This document shows positions 9,716-21,000 of a stretch of DNA of 64,000 nt, piece after piece. The stretch lies in assembly GCF_000744415.1 (NCBI RefSeq), contig NZ_JQLW01000010.1:62001-126000 (forward strand), given 5' to 3'. Under the pieces are notes generated by a model, which ran no database searches, was not told where the DNA came from, and was given only the letters and a program-made list of their open reading frames with translations. Positions within the stretch are counted from its first letter, which is position 1. Each line of letters opens with the position of its first letter. The position numbers were made by a program, and so were the translations under genes. This DNA comes from Ghiorsea bivora (GTDB taxonomy: Bacteria > Pseudomonadota > Zetaproteobacteria > Mariprofundales > Mariprofundaceae).

Positions 9716-10605
9716 GCATATCCTCGTTGACTATAATAATTCGGGCGTAGTGTCATGCTGACAATGCTAAGGCTCACTTTCAGCCAATCAAGCTTGTTTA
9801 ATGTGGGGCGTTGTTGCAAAGGGTTCTCCAACGCTTGAGTAACATGCAAAATAGAAGTGCCACCTGCCAATGTTGCGGCAATTTGTATACGCAAACGAAG
9901 AGGCAAATAGGGTAAAAGTGCATAACCTTGATTGAATAACTTTTGTGTTTCAGAAATCGCTTCATCAATCGCTGGTCGCAACGTTTCAATGCCTACACTC
10001 CCCTGCAACACATCATCCCGCGATATATTAACCTTGCTCAACCATTCATCGGCGAGATAACAGCGCCCTTTGGGTATATCCACTTTAAAATCTTGCCAAA
10101 AATTGGTCAATTGCAGAGCTGTGCAAATCGCATCGGATGCTTGCAATGCTTTGGTATCATTAATACCATGCAAGGCAAGCATCAAACGCCCCACAGGGTC
10201 GGCAGAATGTTTAGCATAAAATATCAGCTCATCCAAAGTTTTAAAACCTTTGAAACTCACATCCATACGAAATGCCTTAAGTAAATCACGAAACAGTTGT
10301 ACATCCAAATCAAACGTATGCATCACATCAGCCAAGGCAATAAACACAAGGTTTTCTGACTTACCCTCTAAGCTTAAATCCAACTGATGTTCCCAGTCAT
10401 CCAGCATGGCTAAACGCTGGGCAACAGTAAAATCACCTTCATCGGCAAAATCATCCGCCGTACGTGCAAAAGTGTAAATCACTGCCACAGCAGGTCGCAG
10501 CTGCTTTTTTAACAGTAAAGAAGCAGTTGGAAAATTTTCATAATGTTCATTGGCAATGTTATGACAGTGAACATAAGCTTGTTGAACGCGTGAAGTATTC
10601 GGCAT
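9712..10605 (-). CDS. hpnC: Hydroxysqualene synthase HpnC
   Basis: HpnC turns presqualene diphosphate into hydroxysqualene. The 297-residue protein has the family Asp-rich motif DDFADE (51-56) and a second one in LTNFWQDFKVDIPKGRCYL. It resembles HpnD but is the more divergent paralogue that opens this operon. It is divergent from ffh, with 109 bp between them. The product of HpnCDE is squalene, the usual precursor of hopanoids. No squalene-hopene cyclase gene is in the window, so the end product cannot be read from here. Confidence 0.88.
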   Translation of the reverse strand: MPNTSRVQQAYVHCHNIANEHYENFPTASLLLKKQLRPAVAVIYTFARTADDFADEGDFTVAQRLAMLDDWEHQLDLSLEGKSENLVFIALADVMHTFDLDVQLFRDLLKAFRMDVSFKGFKTLDELIFYAKHSADPVGRLMLALHGINDTKALQASDAICTALQLTNFWQDFKVDIPKGRCYLADEWLSKVNISRDDVLQGSVGIETLRPAIDEAISETQKLFNQGYALLPYLPLRLRIQIAATLAGGTSILHVTQALENPLQQRPTLNKLDWLKVSLSIVSMTLRPNYYSQRGYA

Positions 10606-10714
10606 GGCAACATCTTAGAATGGAAGTTTGACAAGGCAACCGCTATGCTTGCCCTTCACTTTTTAACAACCATTTTGAAAACTGTTTTGAAAACCAAGAT
10701 AAGAGAGTACATAC

Positions 10715-12076
10715 ATGTTTGATTCATTAACCACTAAACTCGGTAATATTGCTAATAAACTACGTGGTTCAGCCCGCGTTACCGAGGCAGACTTAGATGC
10801 AACCCTTAGAGAAATGCGCATGGCATTACTCGAAGCTGATGTTGCACTTGCTGTGGTTAAACACTTATTGGCTGCCGTTCGAGAACGCGCATTAGGCGCA
10901 GATGTCGCAAAAAGTCTGCAACCTGGTCAGGTTATTATTAAAATACTGCATGATGAATTGGCTGTGGTACTGGGTGGACAACGTCGCGATTTAAATACAT
11001 CTAAAATTCCATCCGTCATCATGCTTTGCGGTTTGCAAGGTGCGGGTAAAACCACGACTGCAGGTAAACTTGCCAAACTACTCACAGCACAAGGTAAAAA
11101 AGTTGCGCTCACATCCGTGGATGCGACCCGACCAGCTGCGCGTGAACAGCTACAAATCCTAGCTGAACAAGTCAATGTTCCTTACTTACATGGTGAAGGC
11201 AATAGCCCTGAGAAAATGGCAGCCACAGCGCTTAAACTGGCGCGAACAGGCGGGCATCATGTTTTAATTTTAGATACTGCAGGTCGCCAAGTGGTTGATG
11301 CTGCGCTTATGGCAGAAATTCAGGCTGTAGAAAAGGCAGTAGGCACTACAGAGCGTCTGTTGGTGCTTGATGCGATGACTGGTCAAACAGCACTAGAAAT
11401 TGCCGAAACATTCCACAAGTCGGTGCCATTAACGGGCTGCATCATGTCCAAAACCGATGCTGATATGCGTGGTGGTGCAGCATTATCGGTTGCTTTTAGC
11501 ACAGGTGTTCCTGTGCGTTATGTGGGTACTGGTGAAAAACTGGATGCTTTCGAATTGTTTGACCCTGAACGTATGGCTGGTCGCATTCTTGGGCAAGGCG
11601 ACATTGTTGGCTTGGTTGAAAAAATCCAAGCCAATGTTGACCATGAACAAGCTGAAAAAGCAGCACAAAAAATGCGTAAGGGCAAGTTCGATTTGATGGA
11701 TTTCGCCGAACAAATGGGACAAATGCAAAATATGGGCGGTATCAGTGGCATTATGAAAATGATGCCTGGCATGAATGTGCCGCAAGAAGCCTTAGGACAA
11801 TTCGATGATAAACCCATCAAACGCATGCAAGCCATGGTATATTCTATGACTGCCAAAGAACGCACCTACCCCAAACTCATCAACGGCAGCCGTAAAAAAC
11901 GTATTGCTGCAGGCTCGGGAACATCGGTTCAAGAAGTCAATAAAATGTTAAAACAATTTGCGCAAATGCAGAAAATGATGAAAAAAATGAAAGGCGGCAA
12001 AGGCAAACGTATGATGCAAGCCATGGCTGGTAAAATGGGCCTAGGTGGTGGCATACCAGGTATGCCCAAGTTTTAA
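10715..12076 (+). CDS. ffh: Signal recognition particle GTPase Ffh
   Basis: Ffh binds 4.5S RNA and signal sequences of nascent inner-membrane proteins and docks with FtsY. The product (453 aa) has an N-terminal helical bundle, G1 GLQGAGKTTT at about 106-115, DTAGR at 188-192, and a methionine-rich M domain (MGQMQNMGGISGIMKMMPGM) with the RNA-binding RKKRIAAGSG stretch. The G4 element reads SKTDADMRGG where most Ffh have TKLDGDARGG; the essential Lys and Asp are kept. A hairpin terminator follows at 12091. No 4.5S RNA gene was recognised nearby. Confidence 0.96.
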   Translation: MFDSLTTKLGNIANKLRGSARVTEADLDATLREMRMALLEADVALAVVKHLLAAVRERALGADVAKSLQPGQVIIKILHDELAVVLGGQRRDLNTSKIPSVIMLCGLQGAGKTTTAGKLAKLLTAQGKKVALTSVDATRPAAREQLQILAEQVNVPYLHGEGNSPEKMAATALKLARTGGHHVLILDTAGRQVVDAALMAEIQAVEKAVGTTERLLVLDAMTGQTALEIAETFHKSVPLTGCIMSKTDADMRGGAALSVAFSTGVPVRYVGTGEKLDAFELFDPERMAGRILGQGDIVGLVEKIQANVDHEQAEKAAQKMRKGKFDLMDFAEQMGQMQNMGGISGIMKMMPGMNVPQEALGQFDDKPIKRMQAMVYSMTAKERTYPKLINGSRKKRIAAGSGTSVQEVNKMLKQFAQMQKMMKKMKGGKGKRMMQAMAGKMGLGGGIPGMPKF

Positions 12077-12090
12077 AACCAACTGATATA

Positions 12091-12112
12091 GGCTGGATTC
12101 ACAGATCCAGCC
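12091..12112. terminator. Bidirectional terminator between ffh and chemoreceptor
   Basis: A perfect 8-bp stem GGCTGGAT / ATCCAGCC with a 6-base loop sits between the convergent stops of ffh (12076) and the chemoreceptor gene (12128). It is followed by an A/T-rich tail in both directions. Confidence 0.7.
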
Positions 12113-12127
12113 TAAATTTATCTGTAT

Positions 12128-13816
12128 TTAAGCTCTTAATTTAGCCACAAAATTTTGCACTTGATGTTGTACAACTGTCATTTGTTCAATCATTTCTTTC
12201 ACTCGCTTGAGGTTGTCTTCAGCAGAATCATCTACTTTGCTAGCTCCAATAGACACCTCACCTACAGATACCTTTACTTCTTGCATGCTTGCATTGGCAT
12301 ATTGTGCACCCTCAGACATTTCATGCGTAGCCTCACTTTGTTGCTCCATAGCTGAAGCCACATGACTACTATGCTCACTAACTTGTTCAATAATTTCTTG
12401 AATACAATGGATAGATGAGCCTGCCTTTTGGCTCTGTTTTTGAATTTGTTCAACCTGCTTACTTATTTTACCAGTGGCTTGAGATGTTTGATTTGCAAGC
12501 TCCTTCACCTCACCAGCAACCACTGCGAAACCTCGACCCGCATCACCAGCCCTTGCAGCCTCAATGCTCGCATTTAGTGCTAATAAATTAGTTTGTTCCG
12601 CAATATCACTGATGGTATCCACAACAGAGCCAATTTCCTCAGAAGCAACAACCAGTTCTTTCATAATGTGTGCGCTACTATTGGCTTCTTTCACCGCTTG
12701 TTGTGATATATTTAATGTCTTGTTGATTTGTTCAACCACACTTGCCACAGAAATAGACATTTCCTCAATGGCTGCAGCCGTAGAACCCACATAGTCTGAA
12801 CTTTGTGACACATTGTTTTGTGCACCATTCGATTGATCATTCAAATGGTCTGCAATTTGTGAAAGACTCTCCATTGATTTATAAATTTGAGAAGCATTTT
12901 GATGAAGCTCAGTTACCAAGGTTCCTACATCTGATTCAAATGTATTGGCTAACATAATATTTTCTTGTTGCTCTTCTTCTCTACGCTGAATATCCAATGC
13001 TTTTTGTCGCTCAGCTGCCTTTCTCGATTCAAATATTTCAAATTGTAACTTAGACTGAATAACCTTAATTAAGTCCTTCATTTCACCGATTTCATTCTCT
13101 GATCTTTTGTGAAGTTCGCTATCAAAGTTATTACTGACAATAGCTTGAAGTACACCAATCACTTCTTGAACTGGTTTGATGGTTTCTCGCATATTGTTCC
13201 ACTGCACCAGCAAGGCAAAACTCATGCTGACAGCACTTAACATTAATAAAAACTGCATACCATCACCAAGCACATCCCCTTGAGATAAAACCCATGCAAC
13301 CATAAGCAGTGGCAACATCATCAGCAACAATGATAACCCCATCATATGTTTGATACTAATGCTGCGAAACCAAGGGAAATCAAGTGTGCTTGGCAACGTA
13401 GCTTGCCCTTTATTAATGGATGCATACAAAGCTGTAGCATCTTTAATTTCTCTATCCGTAGGATAAGTTCGCACAGAGATATACCCTTGCAACTGCCCTC
13501 GTTCATCATATTCAGGAGCAACATTGGCTTTCACCCAATAATAACCACCATCTGCTGAACGGTTTTTTACCAAACCAGTCCATGGTTTTCCCGCTTGAAT
13601 CGTCGCCCACAAATCTGCAAATGCAGCTGATGGCATATCGGGGTGTCGCACCACATTATGCGGCTGACCAATCAGCTCCGCTTCAGTCATGCCTGCAATA
13701 CTACAAAATGCTTCATTTGCATAGGTTATTTTACCCTTTAAATTAGTTTTTGACACCAAAATATCACCATCCTTCATACGGTGTTCAATGCTATTCACGG
13801 GTTGGTTATTACGCAT
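12128..13816 (-). CDS. Aer-like PAS-domain methyl-accepting chemotaxis protein
   Basis: The start at 13816 gives MRNNQPV, the hallmark N-terminus of Aer energy-taxis receptors, with an AGGAG site upstream; the frame itself is open to 13894. The 562-residue protein has an Aer-type PAS domain (about 20-120, with ITYANEAFC and GYYWVKANV), two hydrophobic helices (about 157-177 and 186-206), a HAMP-like stretch, and a cytoplasmic signalling domain whose hairpin tip [18 protein letters not shown] contacts CheA/CheW. Aer PAS domains usually bind FAD and report redox state or oxygen. Flavin binding here is by analogy. No che genes are nearby. Confidence 0.9.
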   Translation of the reverse strand: MRNNQPVNSIEHRMKDGDILVSKTNLKGKITYANEAFCSIAGMTEAELIGQPHNVVRHPDMPSAAFADLWATIQAGKPWTGLVKNRSADGGYYWVKANVAPEYDERGQLQGYISVRTYPTDREIKDATALYASINKGQATLPSTLDFPWFRSISIKHMMGLSLLLMMLPLLMVAWVLSQGDVLGDGMQFLLMLSAVSMSFALLVQWNNMRETIKPVQEVIGVLQAIVSNNFDSELHKRSENEIGEMKDLIKVIQSKLQFEIFESRKAAERQKALDIQRREEEQQENIMLANTFESDVGTLVTELHQNASQIYKSMESLSQIADHLNDQSNGAQNNVSQSSDYVGSTAAAIEEMSISVASVVEQINKTLNISQQAVKEANSSAHIMKELVVASEEIGSVVDTISDIAEQTNLLALNASIEAARAGDAGRGFAVVAGEVKELANQTSQATGKISKQVEQIQKQSQKAGSSIHCIQEIIEQVSEHSSHVASAMEQQSEATHEMSEGAQYANASMQEVKVSVGEVSIGASKVDDSAEDNLKRVKEMIEQMTVVQHQVQNFVAKLRA

Positions 13817-13971
13817 AGTTCTATTCTCCTGACAATATCCACACTTCATGAAAGCAAAATGCATACCACTTTCCAAGAAAACCAAGGAAAACACTTATTA
13901 AATATATGGGTTACGCCATGTCATATTTTTATGATATACTTCCCCTCTGAGTTTAAGTTAAGGAGTTAGAC

Positions 13972-14619
13972 ATGAGCGTATTAGTTGGAAAAGATGCACC
14001 ACAATTTACTGCAGTAGCAGTGATGCCAGATGGTAGCATTAACGAAGAATTTTCATTATCAGATTATGCAGGTAAAGAAGTTGTACTTTTCTTTTACCCA
14101 CTGGATTTCACATTTGTTTGCCCAAGTGAACTTATTGCATTCGACCACCGCATCAAAGAATTTGAAGCACGTGGCGTGCAAGTGATTGGCTGCTCAGTGG
14201 ATTCACAATTCTCACATGTTGCATGGCGCAATACACCCATCAACGAAGGCGGTATTGGACCTGTTGCATACCCATTGGTTGCAGACTTGAGCAAATCAAT
14301 TGCTGCTGATTATGATGTATTGATGGGCAATACCACTGTTGAAGATGAAGATGGTGAACAATACCACTTATTGGGTGGCGATGTTGCACTTCGTGGTTCT
14401 TTCTTGATTGATAAAGCAGGTAAAGTACGCCACCAAGTGATTAACGACCTTCCATTGGGCCGTAATGTTGACGAAATGTTGCGCATGGTTGATGCACTTC
14501 AATTCGCCGAAGAACATGGTGAAGTTTGCCCTGCAGGCTGGAACAAAGGTGACAAAGCTATGAAACCAGACGCAGAAGGCGTGGCTTCATATTTGGCTGA
14601 AGAAGCTGACAAGCTTTAA
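13972..14619 (+). CDS. Typical 2-Cys peroxiredoxin (AhpC/Prx1 family)
   Basis: This enzyme reduces hydrogen peroxide and organic hydroperoxides in the cytoplasm. The peroxidatic Cys50 lies in DFTFVCPSE and the resolving Cys186 in GEVCPAGW. The 215-residue length and the long C-terminal arm fit the Prx1/TSA group rather than the E. coli AhpC subgroup, so the electron donor is more likely thioredoxin than AhpF (inference). A good AAGGAG site precedes the ATG, and TATACT at about 13936-13941 is a candidate -10 element. A strong terminator follows, so the gene is probably monocistronic. Confidence 0.94.
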   Translation: MSVLVGKDAPQFTAVAVMPDGSINEEFSLSDYAGKEVVLFFYPLDFTFVCPSELIAFDHRIKEFEARGVQVIGCSVDSQFSHVAWRNTPINEGGIGPVAYPLVADLSKSIAADYDVLMGNTTVEDEDGEQYHLLGGDVALRGSFLIDKAGKVRHQVINDLPLGRNVDEMLRMVDALQFAEEHGEVCPAGWNKGDKAMKPDAEGVASYLAEEADKL

Positions 14620-14640
14620 TTCCAACTGTTTCAAACATAT

Positions 14641-14672
14641 AAAACGACCTCTTTTTAGGGGTCGTTTTTTTA
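14641..14672 (+). terminator. Rho-independent terminator of the peroxiredoxin gene
   Basis: Stem AAAACGACC / GGTCGTTTT with a loop of about 10 bases, followed by a run of T residues, 21 bp after the peroxiredoxin stop. Confidence 0.85.
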
Positions 14673-14751
14673 TAAATATTGCAAAGGCTTTGTCGCCTTG
14701 TCGCTTTGTGGTTTAATTGCCACTGAAAAAGCTAAACCATCAAGGAAAAAC

Positions 14752-15411
14752 GTGAAACAGAGTAAAAGCAAAAAAGATAGAAAAACTTCCGCATGGTTTC
14801 AACGTCATGCCAATGACCCGCATGTGAAACGCGCACAACGTGAAGGCAAACGCTCGCGTGCTGTTTTTAAACTTACAGAAATTCTCGATTCGAACAGTAT
14901 TCATATCAAAAAAGATGCCGTCATTGTTGATTTGGGTTGTGCCCCAGGCTCTTGGAGCGAAGAATTACGCAACTACATCGATAGCTCAGGCAAAATTATC
15001 GGTATTGATTTACTCCCCCTAGACCCCATTCGTGGCGTGACCATCATTCAAGGTGACTTTGATTCGCTAAAAGGTCAAGAAGCCTTAAAACAAGCATTAG
15101 ATGGACGTAAAGTTGATTTGGTGGTCTCTGATATGGCACCAGAAATGAGCGGACACAAACTTGTCGACCAAATGCGTATGATTGGTTTAAACGAAATGAC
15201 CTTACACTTTGCCAAACAATATTTGCGACCTGATGGTGATGTGCTGATGAAAACATTTATGGGTGAAGGTTATGATAATTTCCGCCGTGATATGGGAAAA
15301 TCGTTTAAACGCATTAAAAACATCAAACCTAAAGCCAGTCGTAAAACATCGCCTGAATTTTTTCTGTTAGGTTTAGGTATGAAAGTATGGAGCGACACCG
15401 ATGAGCAATAA
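14752..15411 (+). CDS. rlmE: 23S rRNA (uridine-2552-2'-O) methyltransferase RlmE
   Basis: RlmE (FtsJ/RrmJ) methylates the 2'-hydroxyl of U2552 in the A loop late in 50S assembly. The SAM motif [14 protein letters not shown] is at about 59-72, and the catalytic K-D-K-E residues are seen as Lys40 (AVFKL), Asp126 ([10 protein letters not shown]), Lys166 (VLMKTF) and Glu171 (GEGYD). I chose the GTG at 14752 because AAGGA sits 5 bases ahead and the family N-terminus begins there; the frame is open to a TTG at 14698. The 3' end overlaps orn by 11 bp. Confidence 0.93.
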   Translation: MKQSKSKKDRKTSAWFQRHANDPHVKRAQREGKRSRAVFKLTEILDSNSIHIKKDAVIVDLGCAPGSWSEELRNYIDSSGKIIGIDLLPLDPIRGVTIIQGDFDSLKGQEALKQALDGRKVDLVVSDMAPEMSGHKLVDQMRMIGLNEMTLHFAKQYLRPDGDVLMKTFMGEGYDNFRRDMGKSFKRIKNIKPKASRKTSPEFFLLGLGMKVWSDTDEQ

Positions 15412-15949
15412 AACCAATGATTATTTGGTATGGATGGATTTGGAGATGACTGGTTTGGACCCTGAAACAGATACCATCATTGAAATGGCAACCATTATCA
15501 CCGATGGTCAGCTTAATATTATCGCCGAAGGCCCTAACCTTGTGATTCATCAATCCGATGAAGTGATGTCTCGCATGAATGATTGGTGCGTTAAATACCA
15601 TGGTGATTCAGGTTTAACGCAACGTGTTAAAGACTCAAAACTTTCTTTAAAGCAGGCAGAGCAGCAAACCCTAGACTTTATCCGTAGACATGTAACCGAA
15701 GGCGATTCTCCACTTTGTGGCAACTCTATTCATCAAGACCGTCGCTTTTTGGTAAAGTATATGCCGCGTTTAGAAAGTTGGTTACATTATCGTAATATCG
15801 ATGTGAGTACCGTGAAAGAGTTGGCAAAACGTTGGTATCCAGAGTTGCCATCTTGGAAAAAACGTGGTGCACATTTGGCATTGGCTGATATTGAAGAGTC
15901 TATTGCGGAACTAAAACATTACCGCGAAAGTTTATTTCGCCAAACGTAA
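15401..15949 (+). CDS. orn: Oligoribonuclease
   Basis: Orn is the DEDDh 3'-5' exonuclease that finishes RNA decay by cleaving di- and short oligoribonucleotides, including pGpG from cyclic-di-GMP breakdown. The first acidic pair is in [10 protein letters not shown] (Asp13, Glu15), and the later His/Asp motif is in [13 protein letters not shown]. The 182-residue length is standard. It overlaps rlmE by 11 bp, so the two are probably co-translated. It converges with the AI-2E transporter gene, with no clear terminator in the 25-bp gap. Confidence 0.95.
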   Translation: MSNKTNDYLVWMDLEMTGLDPETDTIIEMATIITDGQLNIIAEGPNLVIHQSDEVMSRMNDWCVKYHGDSGLTQRVKDSKLSLKQAEQQTLDFIRRHVTEGDSPLCGNSIHQDRRFLVKYMPRLESWLHYRNIDVSTVKELAKRWYPELPSWKKRGAHLALADIEESIAELKHYRESLFRQT

Positions 15950-15974
15950 TCAAACCGGGAAAAACTTGTAAGTA

Positions 15975-17042
15975 TTAACTATTAGACGCTGAATGTTTGG
16001 TACGTTCAGCAATAATAACCAATACAGACTGCACCAAAGCAGCCAATGGAATAGCAAAAAACACACCAATAACACCCCAAAAACTACCAAACACAAGCAC
16101 AGCAACAATAATGGCAATCGGATGAAGATTCACCACTTCGGAAAATAACCAAGGAATCACAATATTGGCATCAATAAGCTGAATAATCGCATAAGCCAAA
16201 AGGCTATACATCGCCATATCCGTCCAGCCCCATTGAAAATAGGATAATAACACAACAGGAATTGTTACAACCGCAGCACCAACAAATGGAATCCAAACAG
16301 AAATACCCGTCAGCACTGCCAATAATAAGGCATATTCATGCCCCATAAAAAAGTACACCACCCACATGACCAAACCAACCAGTGATGATTCCCAAAAGCG
16401 ACCACGGATATAGTTCCCCATTTGTACATCTAACTCACCCCAAACACGGGTTAAAAGTGTGCGTTGTTTGGGTAAAAACTGTTGCGCCCATAATTGGATA
16501 CGTTGCTTATCTTTAAGCAAGAAAAACACCAATACAGGCACAAGAAATACATAAACACCCAAGGCAATGACATTGGGAATGGATGCCAAAGATTTGGACA
16601 AAATCAAACCACCCCACTCTTGAACTTTTTCTGCACCCGATGCAATAGATTGTTGCAAATAATCAGCATTTAAACCCGTGGGGTAACGCTGTTGTAAATC
16701 ATGCACAGTATCCTTTAAAAGCTGCACATATTGTGGCACTTTTGAAACCAGCAATCCAATCTGATCGGATAACACAGGGACAATCGCAAGCATGGCAAAC
16801 AACACCGCCAATAACGCGCCAATTCCAACAAGAATAACGGCTAAAAGCCTTGGCATTTTACATGATACCAAAAGTGATACAATGCCATCCAACACATAAG
16901 CCAATGCAATCGCAACCAGTGCGGGCGCTAAAGTGGAACCAAACAAGCCTAAGAGTACAAAAACCAGCAGCAAAAATGCCAGCAGCATCATCAACTCAGT
17001 GTCTTCCAGCTGTTTATCAAACCATGCCAACACCGAGCGCAT
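15975..17042 (-). CDS. AI-2E family transporter (PerM/TqsA-like)
   Basis: A 355-residue polytopic inner-membrane protein of the AI-2E exporter (UPF0118) family. Two hydrophobic helices at the N-terminus, a long middle soluble segment (about 80-150) and a cluster of C-terminal helices with PLAALVQSVL are typical. Members are linked to autoinducer-2 release, ion antiport or permease roles; the substrate cannot be told from sequence. It is the last gene of carB-greA-DUF4149-AI-2E and starts 2 bp after the DUF4149 stop. Confidence 0.85.
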   Translation of the reverse strand: MRSVLAWFDKQLEDTELMMLLAFLLLVFVLLGLFGSTLAPALVAIALAYVLDGIVSLLVSCKMPRLLAVILVGIGALLAVLFAMLAIVPVLSDQIGLLVSKVPQYVQLLKDTVHDLQQRYPTGLNADYLQQSIASGAEKVQEWGGLILSKSLASIPNVIALGVYVFLVPVLVFFLLKDKQRIQLWAQQFLPKQRTLLTRVWGELDVQMGNYIRGRFWESSLVGLVMWVVYFFMGHEYALLLAVLTGISVWIPFVGAAVVTIPVVLLSYFQWGWTDMAMYSLLAYAIIQLIDANIVIPWLFSEVVNLHPIAIIVAVLVFGSFWGVIGVFFAIPLAALVQSVLVIIAERTKHSASNS

Positions 17043-17044
17043 CT

Positions 17045-17539
17045 TTAAACCTGTGTCTCTTGGGTATGCGAACTATCATTGCGCATCACCAAAACCACCA
17101 CCAAAAGGCTACTGATTAACTGCAATATACTTCCCATACCATGCCAGAAAGCAAAAGCCCAACGCAATGGATCATCATCCGCTAGGGCTGAAATATCACC
17201 AGCTTCAGCTTTAATCATGCTCATCATATTGGTCACGCCAAACACATTGATGGCAACCATAAAGCCAACCAAACCCAACAAGTACCATGTCGATTTTTTC
17301 ACTTGAATGCGGTAAGCAAACACCGCTGCCGAAACAAGCAAAATGAGAATGGCTAGGTTTGACATATAAAAAATCTTGCCTGCAATCAACCCTGCTTGCA
17401 CTGACTCTAGCTCAGTAAACAAAACAGGCGCAACCACATAAGCGGGAACCAACAATAACCCTAACACCAGTGCTAAACTTAACTTTAGCCCTGAAAAGTG
17501 AGCACCTTTTGCTTTATTCATCACTGTTTCAGGCATCAT
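17045..17539 (-). CDS. DUF4149 (TMEM205-like) membrane protein
   Basis: A 164-residue protein with four predicted membrane helices. APVLFTELESVQAGLIAGKI after the first helix and FAFWHGMGSILQLI in the last match the DUF4149/TMEM205-like pattern, in which a small polar motif follows helix 1 and a conserved His lies in the last helix. Function is unknown. Its ATG overlaps the greA stop as TAATG, so it is translated with greA. Assignment rests on remembered family pattern only. Confidence 0.7.
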   Translation of the reverse strand: MMPETVMNKAKGAHFSGLKLSLALVLGLLLVPAYVVAPVLFTELESVQAGLIAGKIFYMSNLAILILLVSAAVFAYRIQVKKSTWYLLGLVGFMVAINVFGVTNMMSMIKAEAGDISALADDDPLRWAFAFWHGMGSILQLISSLLVVVLVMRNDSSHTQETQV

Positions 17540-18012
17540 TATTGGTATATAATCTCAACAATTTCAAGTTCCCTATCACCACCCGGTGCACGAACCGTTG
17601 CCATATCACCCTCTTCCTTGCCAATTAAAGCTCTGGCAATCGGCGATGTGATGGAAATCGTACCATTTTCAATTTTGGCTTCATCCTCACCAACAATCTT
17701 GTATGTGATTTCTTTATCTGTGTCCAAATCCAACAATTTCACAGTTGCACCAAACACAATCTTATCCGATTCAATGGTTTTAGGGTCAATAATTTGCGCC
17801 CGTGCAAGTTTATCTTCCATCAACTTGATACGCGCTTCATTCATGCCCTGCTCTTCTTTCGCCGCATGATATTCCGCGTTTTCGGATAAATCGCCATGCG
17901 CTAATGCTTCTTCAATTGCCGCAATGATATGATGACGTTTCTCACCTTTCATGATTGCCAATTCTTTACGCATAGCATCGGCACCTTCTTGGGTCATTGG
18001 AATACGTTCCAT
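17539..18012 (-). CDS. greA: Transcription elongation factor GreA
   Basis: GreA enters the secondary channel of RNA polymerase and stimulates cleavage of backtracked transcripts. The 157-residue protein has the N-terminal coiled coil with the acidic tip [15 protein letters not shown] (about 42-56) and a C-terminal FKBP-like domain. It shares TAATG overlaps with carB upstream and DUF4149 downstream; carB-greA adjacency is common in proteobacteria. Confidence 0.96.
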   Translation of the reverse strand: MERIPMTQEGADAMRKELAIMKGEKRHHIIAAIEEALAHGDLSENAEYHAAKEEQGMNEARIKLMEDKLARAQIIDPKTIESDKIVFGATVKLLDLDTDKEITYKIVGEDEAKIENGTISITSPIARALIGKEEGDMATVRAPGGDRELEIVEIIYQ

Positions 18013-21000
18013 TATGCCACCTCGTCTTTATGGTAATCTTGAATACTTTTTACTTCTGTTACATCCGAACCATCAACCATGGATTCTGCTGCCGCCAAAC
18101 CACCTGCAACCGTGGTGAAATATACAATACCACGATCCAATGCAGCTTGACGAATCGATTTTGAATCAGCAATAGCACGTTCACCTTCCGTAGTATTGAC
18201 AATAAAGTTAATTTCATCAGACAATAATTTATCAACAATATGTGGTCGCACACCATCGGTCACCTTTGCAACACGTGTATTGGGTACATTCGCTGCATCC
18301 AACACTGCACCTGTACCTTCCGTAGTCAAAAGCTCAAAACCAGCTTTAACCAAGTTTGCCGACAATTCTACCACGCGATGTTTATCTGCCTCACGCACGG
18401 AGACAAAAGCAGTACCTTGTTTGGGTAAACGGGAACCACCACCCAACTGTGCTTTGGCAAAAGCTGCTGGGAAATGTTTAGCAAGCCCCATCACTTCGCC
18501 TGTAGATTTCATTTCAGGGCTTAAAAGTGGATCAACACCTCGGAACTTCACAAAAGGGAACACAGCTTCTTTGACTGATTTGAATGTTTTGGGTTGCTTA
18601 ATTTCATCAATACCCAAATCATCCAAAGTCTGACCCGACATAATACGCGCTGCCATCTTCGCCAGCGGCACACCCGTAGCCTTAGATACAAATGGAACCG
18701 TACGCGAAGCTCTAGGGTTTACTTCCAAGACATAAAGTGTCTCACCTTGTAACGCAAACTGAATATTCATCAATCCACGCACATTTAATGCCATACCCAA
18801 AGCTTTGGTTTGGCGTGTCACTTCATCAATAATGGCTTGTGAGATTGAGTGTGGCGGCAAACAACATGATGAATCGCCCGAGTGAACACCAGCTTCTTCA
18901 ATATGCTCCATGATGCCACCAATCACCACACGGTTGCCGTCACATAAAGCATCCACATCCAATTCAATAGCTTGATTTAAAAACCTATCCAACAACACAG
19001 GATGATCAGGTGAAGCTTGCACAGCTTCATTCATATAACGCAATAAACCTTTCTCATCACGCACAATTTGCATCGCACGACCACCCAACACATACGATGG
19101 GCGAACGACAACAGGATAACCCACTTCTTTAGCCACTTGCACGGCTTCTTCTGTGGAACGTGCAGTACCATTTTCAGGTTGCAACAACTTCAAATCATGC
19201 AACAAGGCTTGAAAACGCTCTCTATCTTCTGCCAAATCAATCATGTCAGGGCTTGTACCAATAATCGGTACACCTGCTGCTTGTAATGATTCTGCAAGTT
19301 TTAACGGCGTTTGCCCACCAAACTGCACAATCACACCATAGGGTTTTTCAACATCAACAATCGCCATCACATCTTCAAAGGTCAGCGGCTCAAAATACAA
19401 CCTGTCAGATGTATCATAATCAGTAGAAACCGTTTCTGGGTTACAGTTGACCATAATGGTTTCAAAACCATCTTCTGAACAAGCAAATGCTGCATGTACA
19501 CAGCAGTAATCGAACTCAATGCCTTGCCCAATACGGTTAGGGCCACCACCAAGCACCATGATTTTTTTCTTATCTGTGGGTTCAGATTCGCATTCTTCTT
19601 CATAAGTTGAATACATATACGGCGTTTTAGCAACAAACTCTGCTGCACAAGTATCGACGCGTTTAAATACAGGTTTCACACCCAAAGCAGAGCGTGTTTC
19701 ACGGACAATATTTTCATCAACAGCCAACAACATTGCCAAACGTTGGTCAGACAAACCTTCTCGCTTGGCTTGTCTCCATTCTGCTTTACTCAAGCTTGCC
19801 ACATCTCGCCCTGCCAAGGTTTGTTCCAAAGCGATGACAACTGAAAGCTCACGAATAAACCAAGGGTCAATTTTTGTGACATCAAAAACTTTATCTTCAC
19901 TCCAACCTATACGAAGCGCTTCTCCCATCCACCATAATCTATCTGCACCAGGTACAGCCAGCTTCTCTTGCAAGAATACTTTAACATCCACATCTTCAGG
20001 TATGGTTTTATCAAAACCACAAGAGTCGACTTCTAAACCACGCATAGCTTTGCCCAAAGACTCTGTGAATGTGCGGCCAATCGCCATCACTTCACCCACA
20101 GACTTCATTTGTGTGGTTAAACGCGTATCTGCACCTTCAAATTTTTCAAAAGCGAAACGTGGCAATTTGGTAACCACATAGTCAATGCTTGGCTCAAAAG
20201 CAGCAAACGTTTCACCGGTAATATCATTAGGAATTTCGTCAAGCGTATAACCCACAGCTAACTTCGCCGCAATTTTAGCAATCGGGAACCCTGTCGCTTT
20301 AGAGGCAAGCGCTGAAGACCGGGATACGCGTGGGTTCATTTCAATCACAATCAAACGCCCATCTACAGGGTTGACTGCAAACTGAACGTTTGAACCACCT
20401 GTTTCCACGCCAATTTCACGCAAAATAGCAATCGATGCATCACGCATTTTTTGGTATTCTTTATCTGTTAACGTTTGTGCAGGTGCAACCGTGATGGAGT
20501 CACCAGTATGCACACCCATAGCATCAAAGTTTTCAATGGAACAAATAATCACGCAGTTATCGGCATGGTCACGCATAACTTCCATTTCATATTCTTTCCA
20601 ACCAATAATCGATTCTTCAACCAGAATCTCATCGGTTGGTGAAGCATCCAACCCCGAACCTGCAATTTGTTCAAACTCTTCGGGGTTGTATGCGATACCA
20701 CCACCTGAACCGCCCAAGGTAAACGAAGGGCGAATTATAATCGGGTATCCAATGTCATCAGCCAAATCACGTGCTTCCTGCATAGAGTGCGCAAAACCAC
20801 CACGCGCCATTTCCAAACCAATGCTATCCATCGCACGTTTAAAGCGCTCTCTATCTTCAGCTTTATCAATGGCATCAGGTTGTGCACCAATTAGTTGCAC
20901 ATTGTATTTTTCTAACACACCGTGTTTATTCAATGACAAGGCACAGTTCAGTGCAGTCTGCCCACCCATAGTTGGTAAAATTGCATCAGGACGTTCTTTT

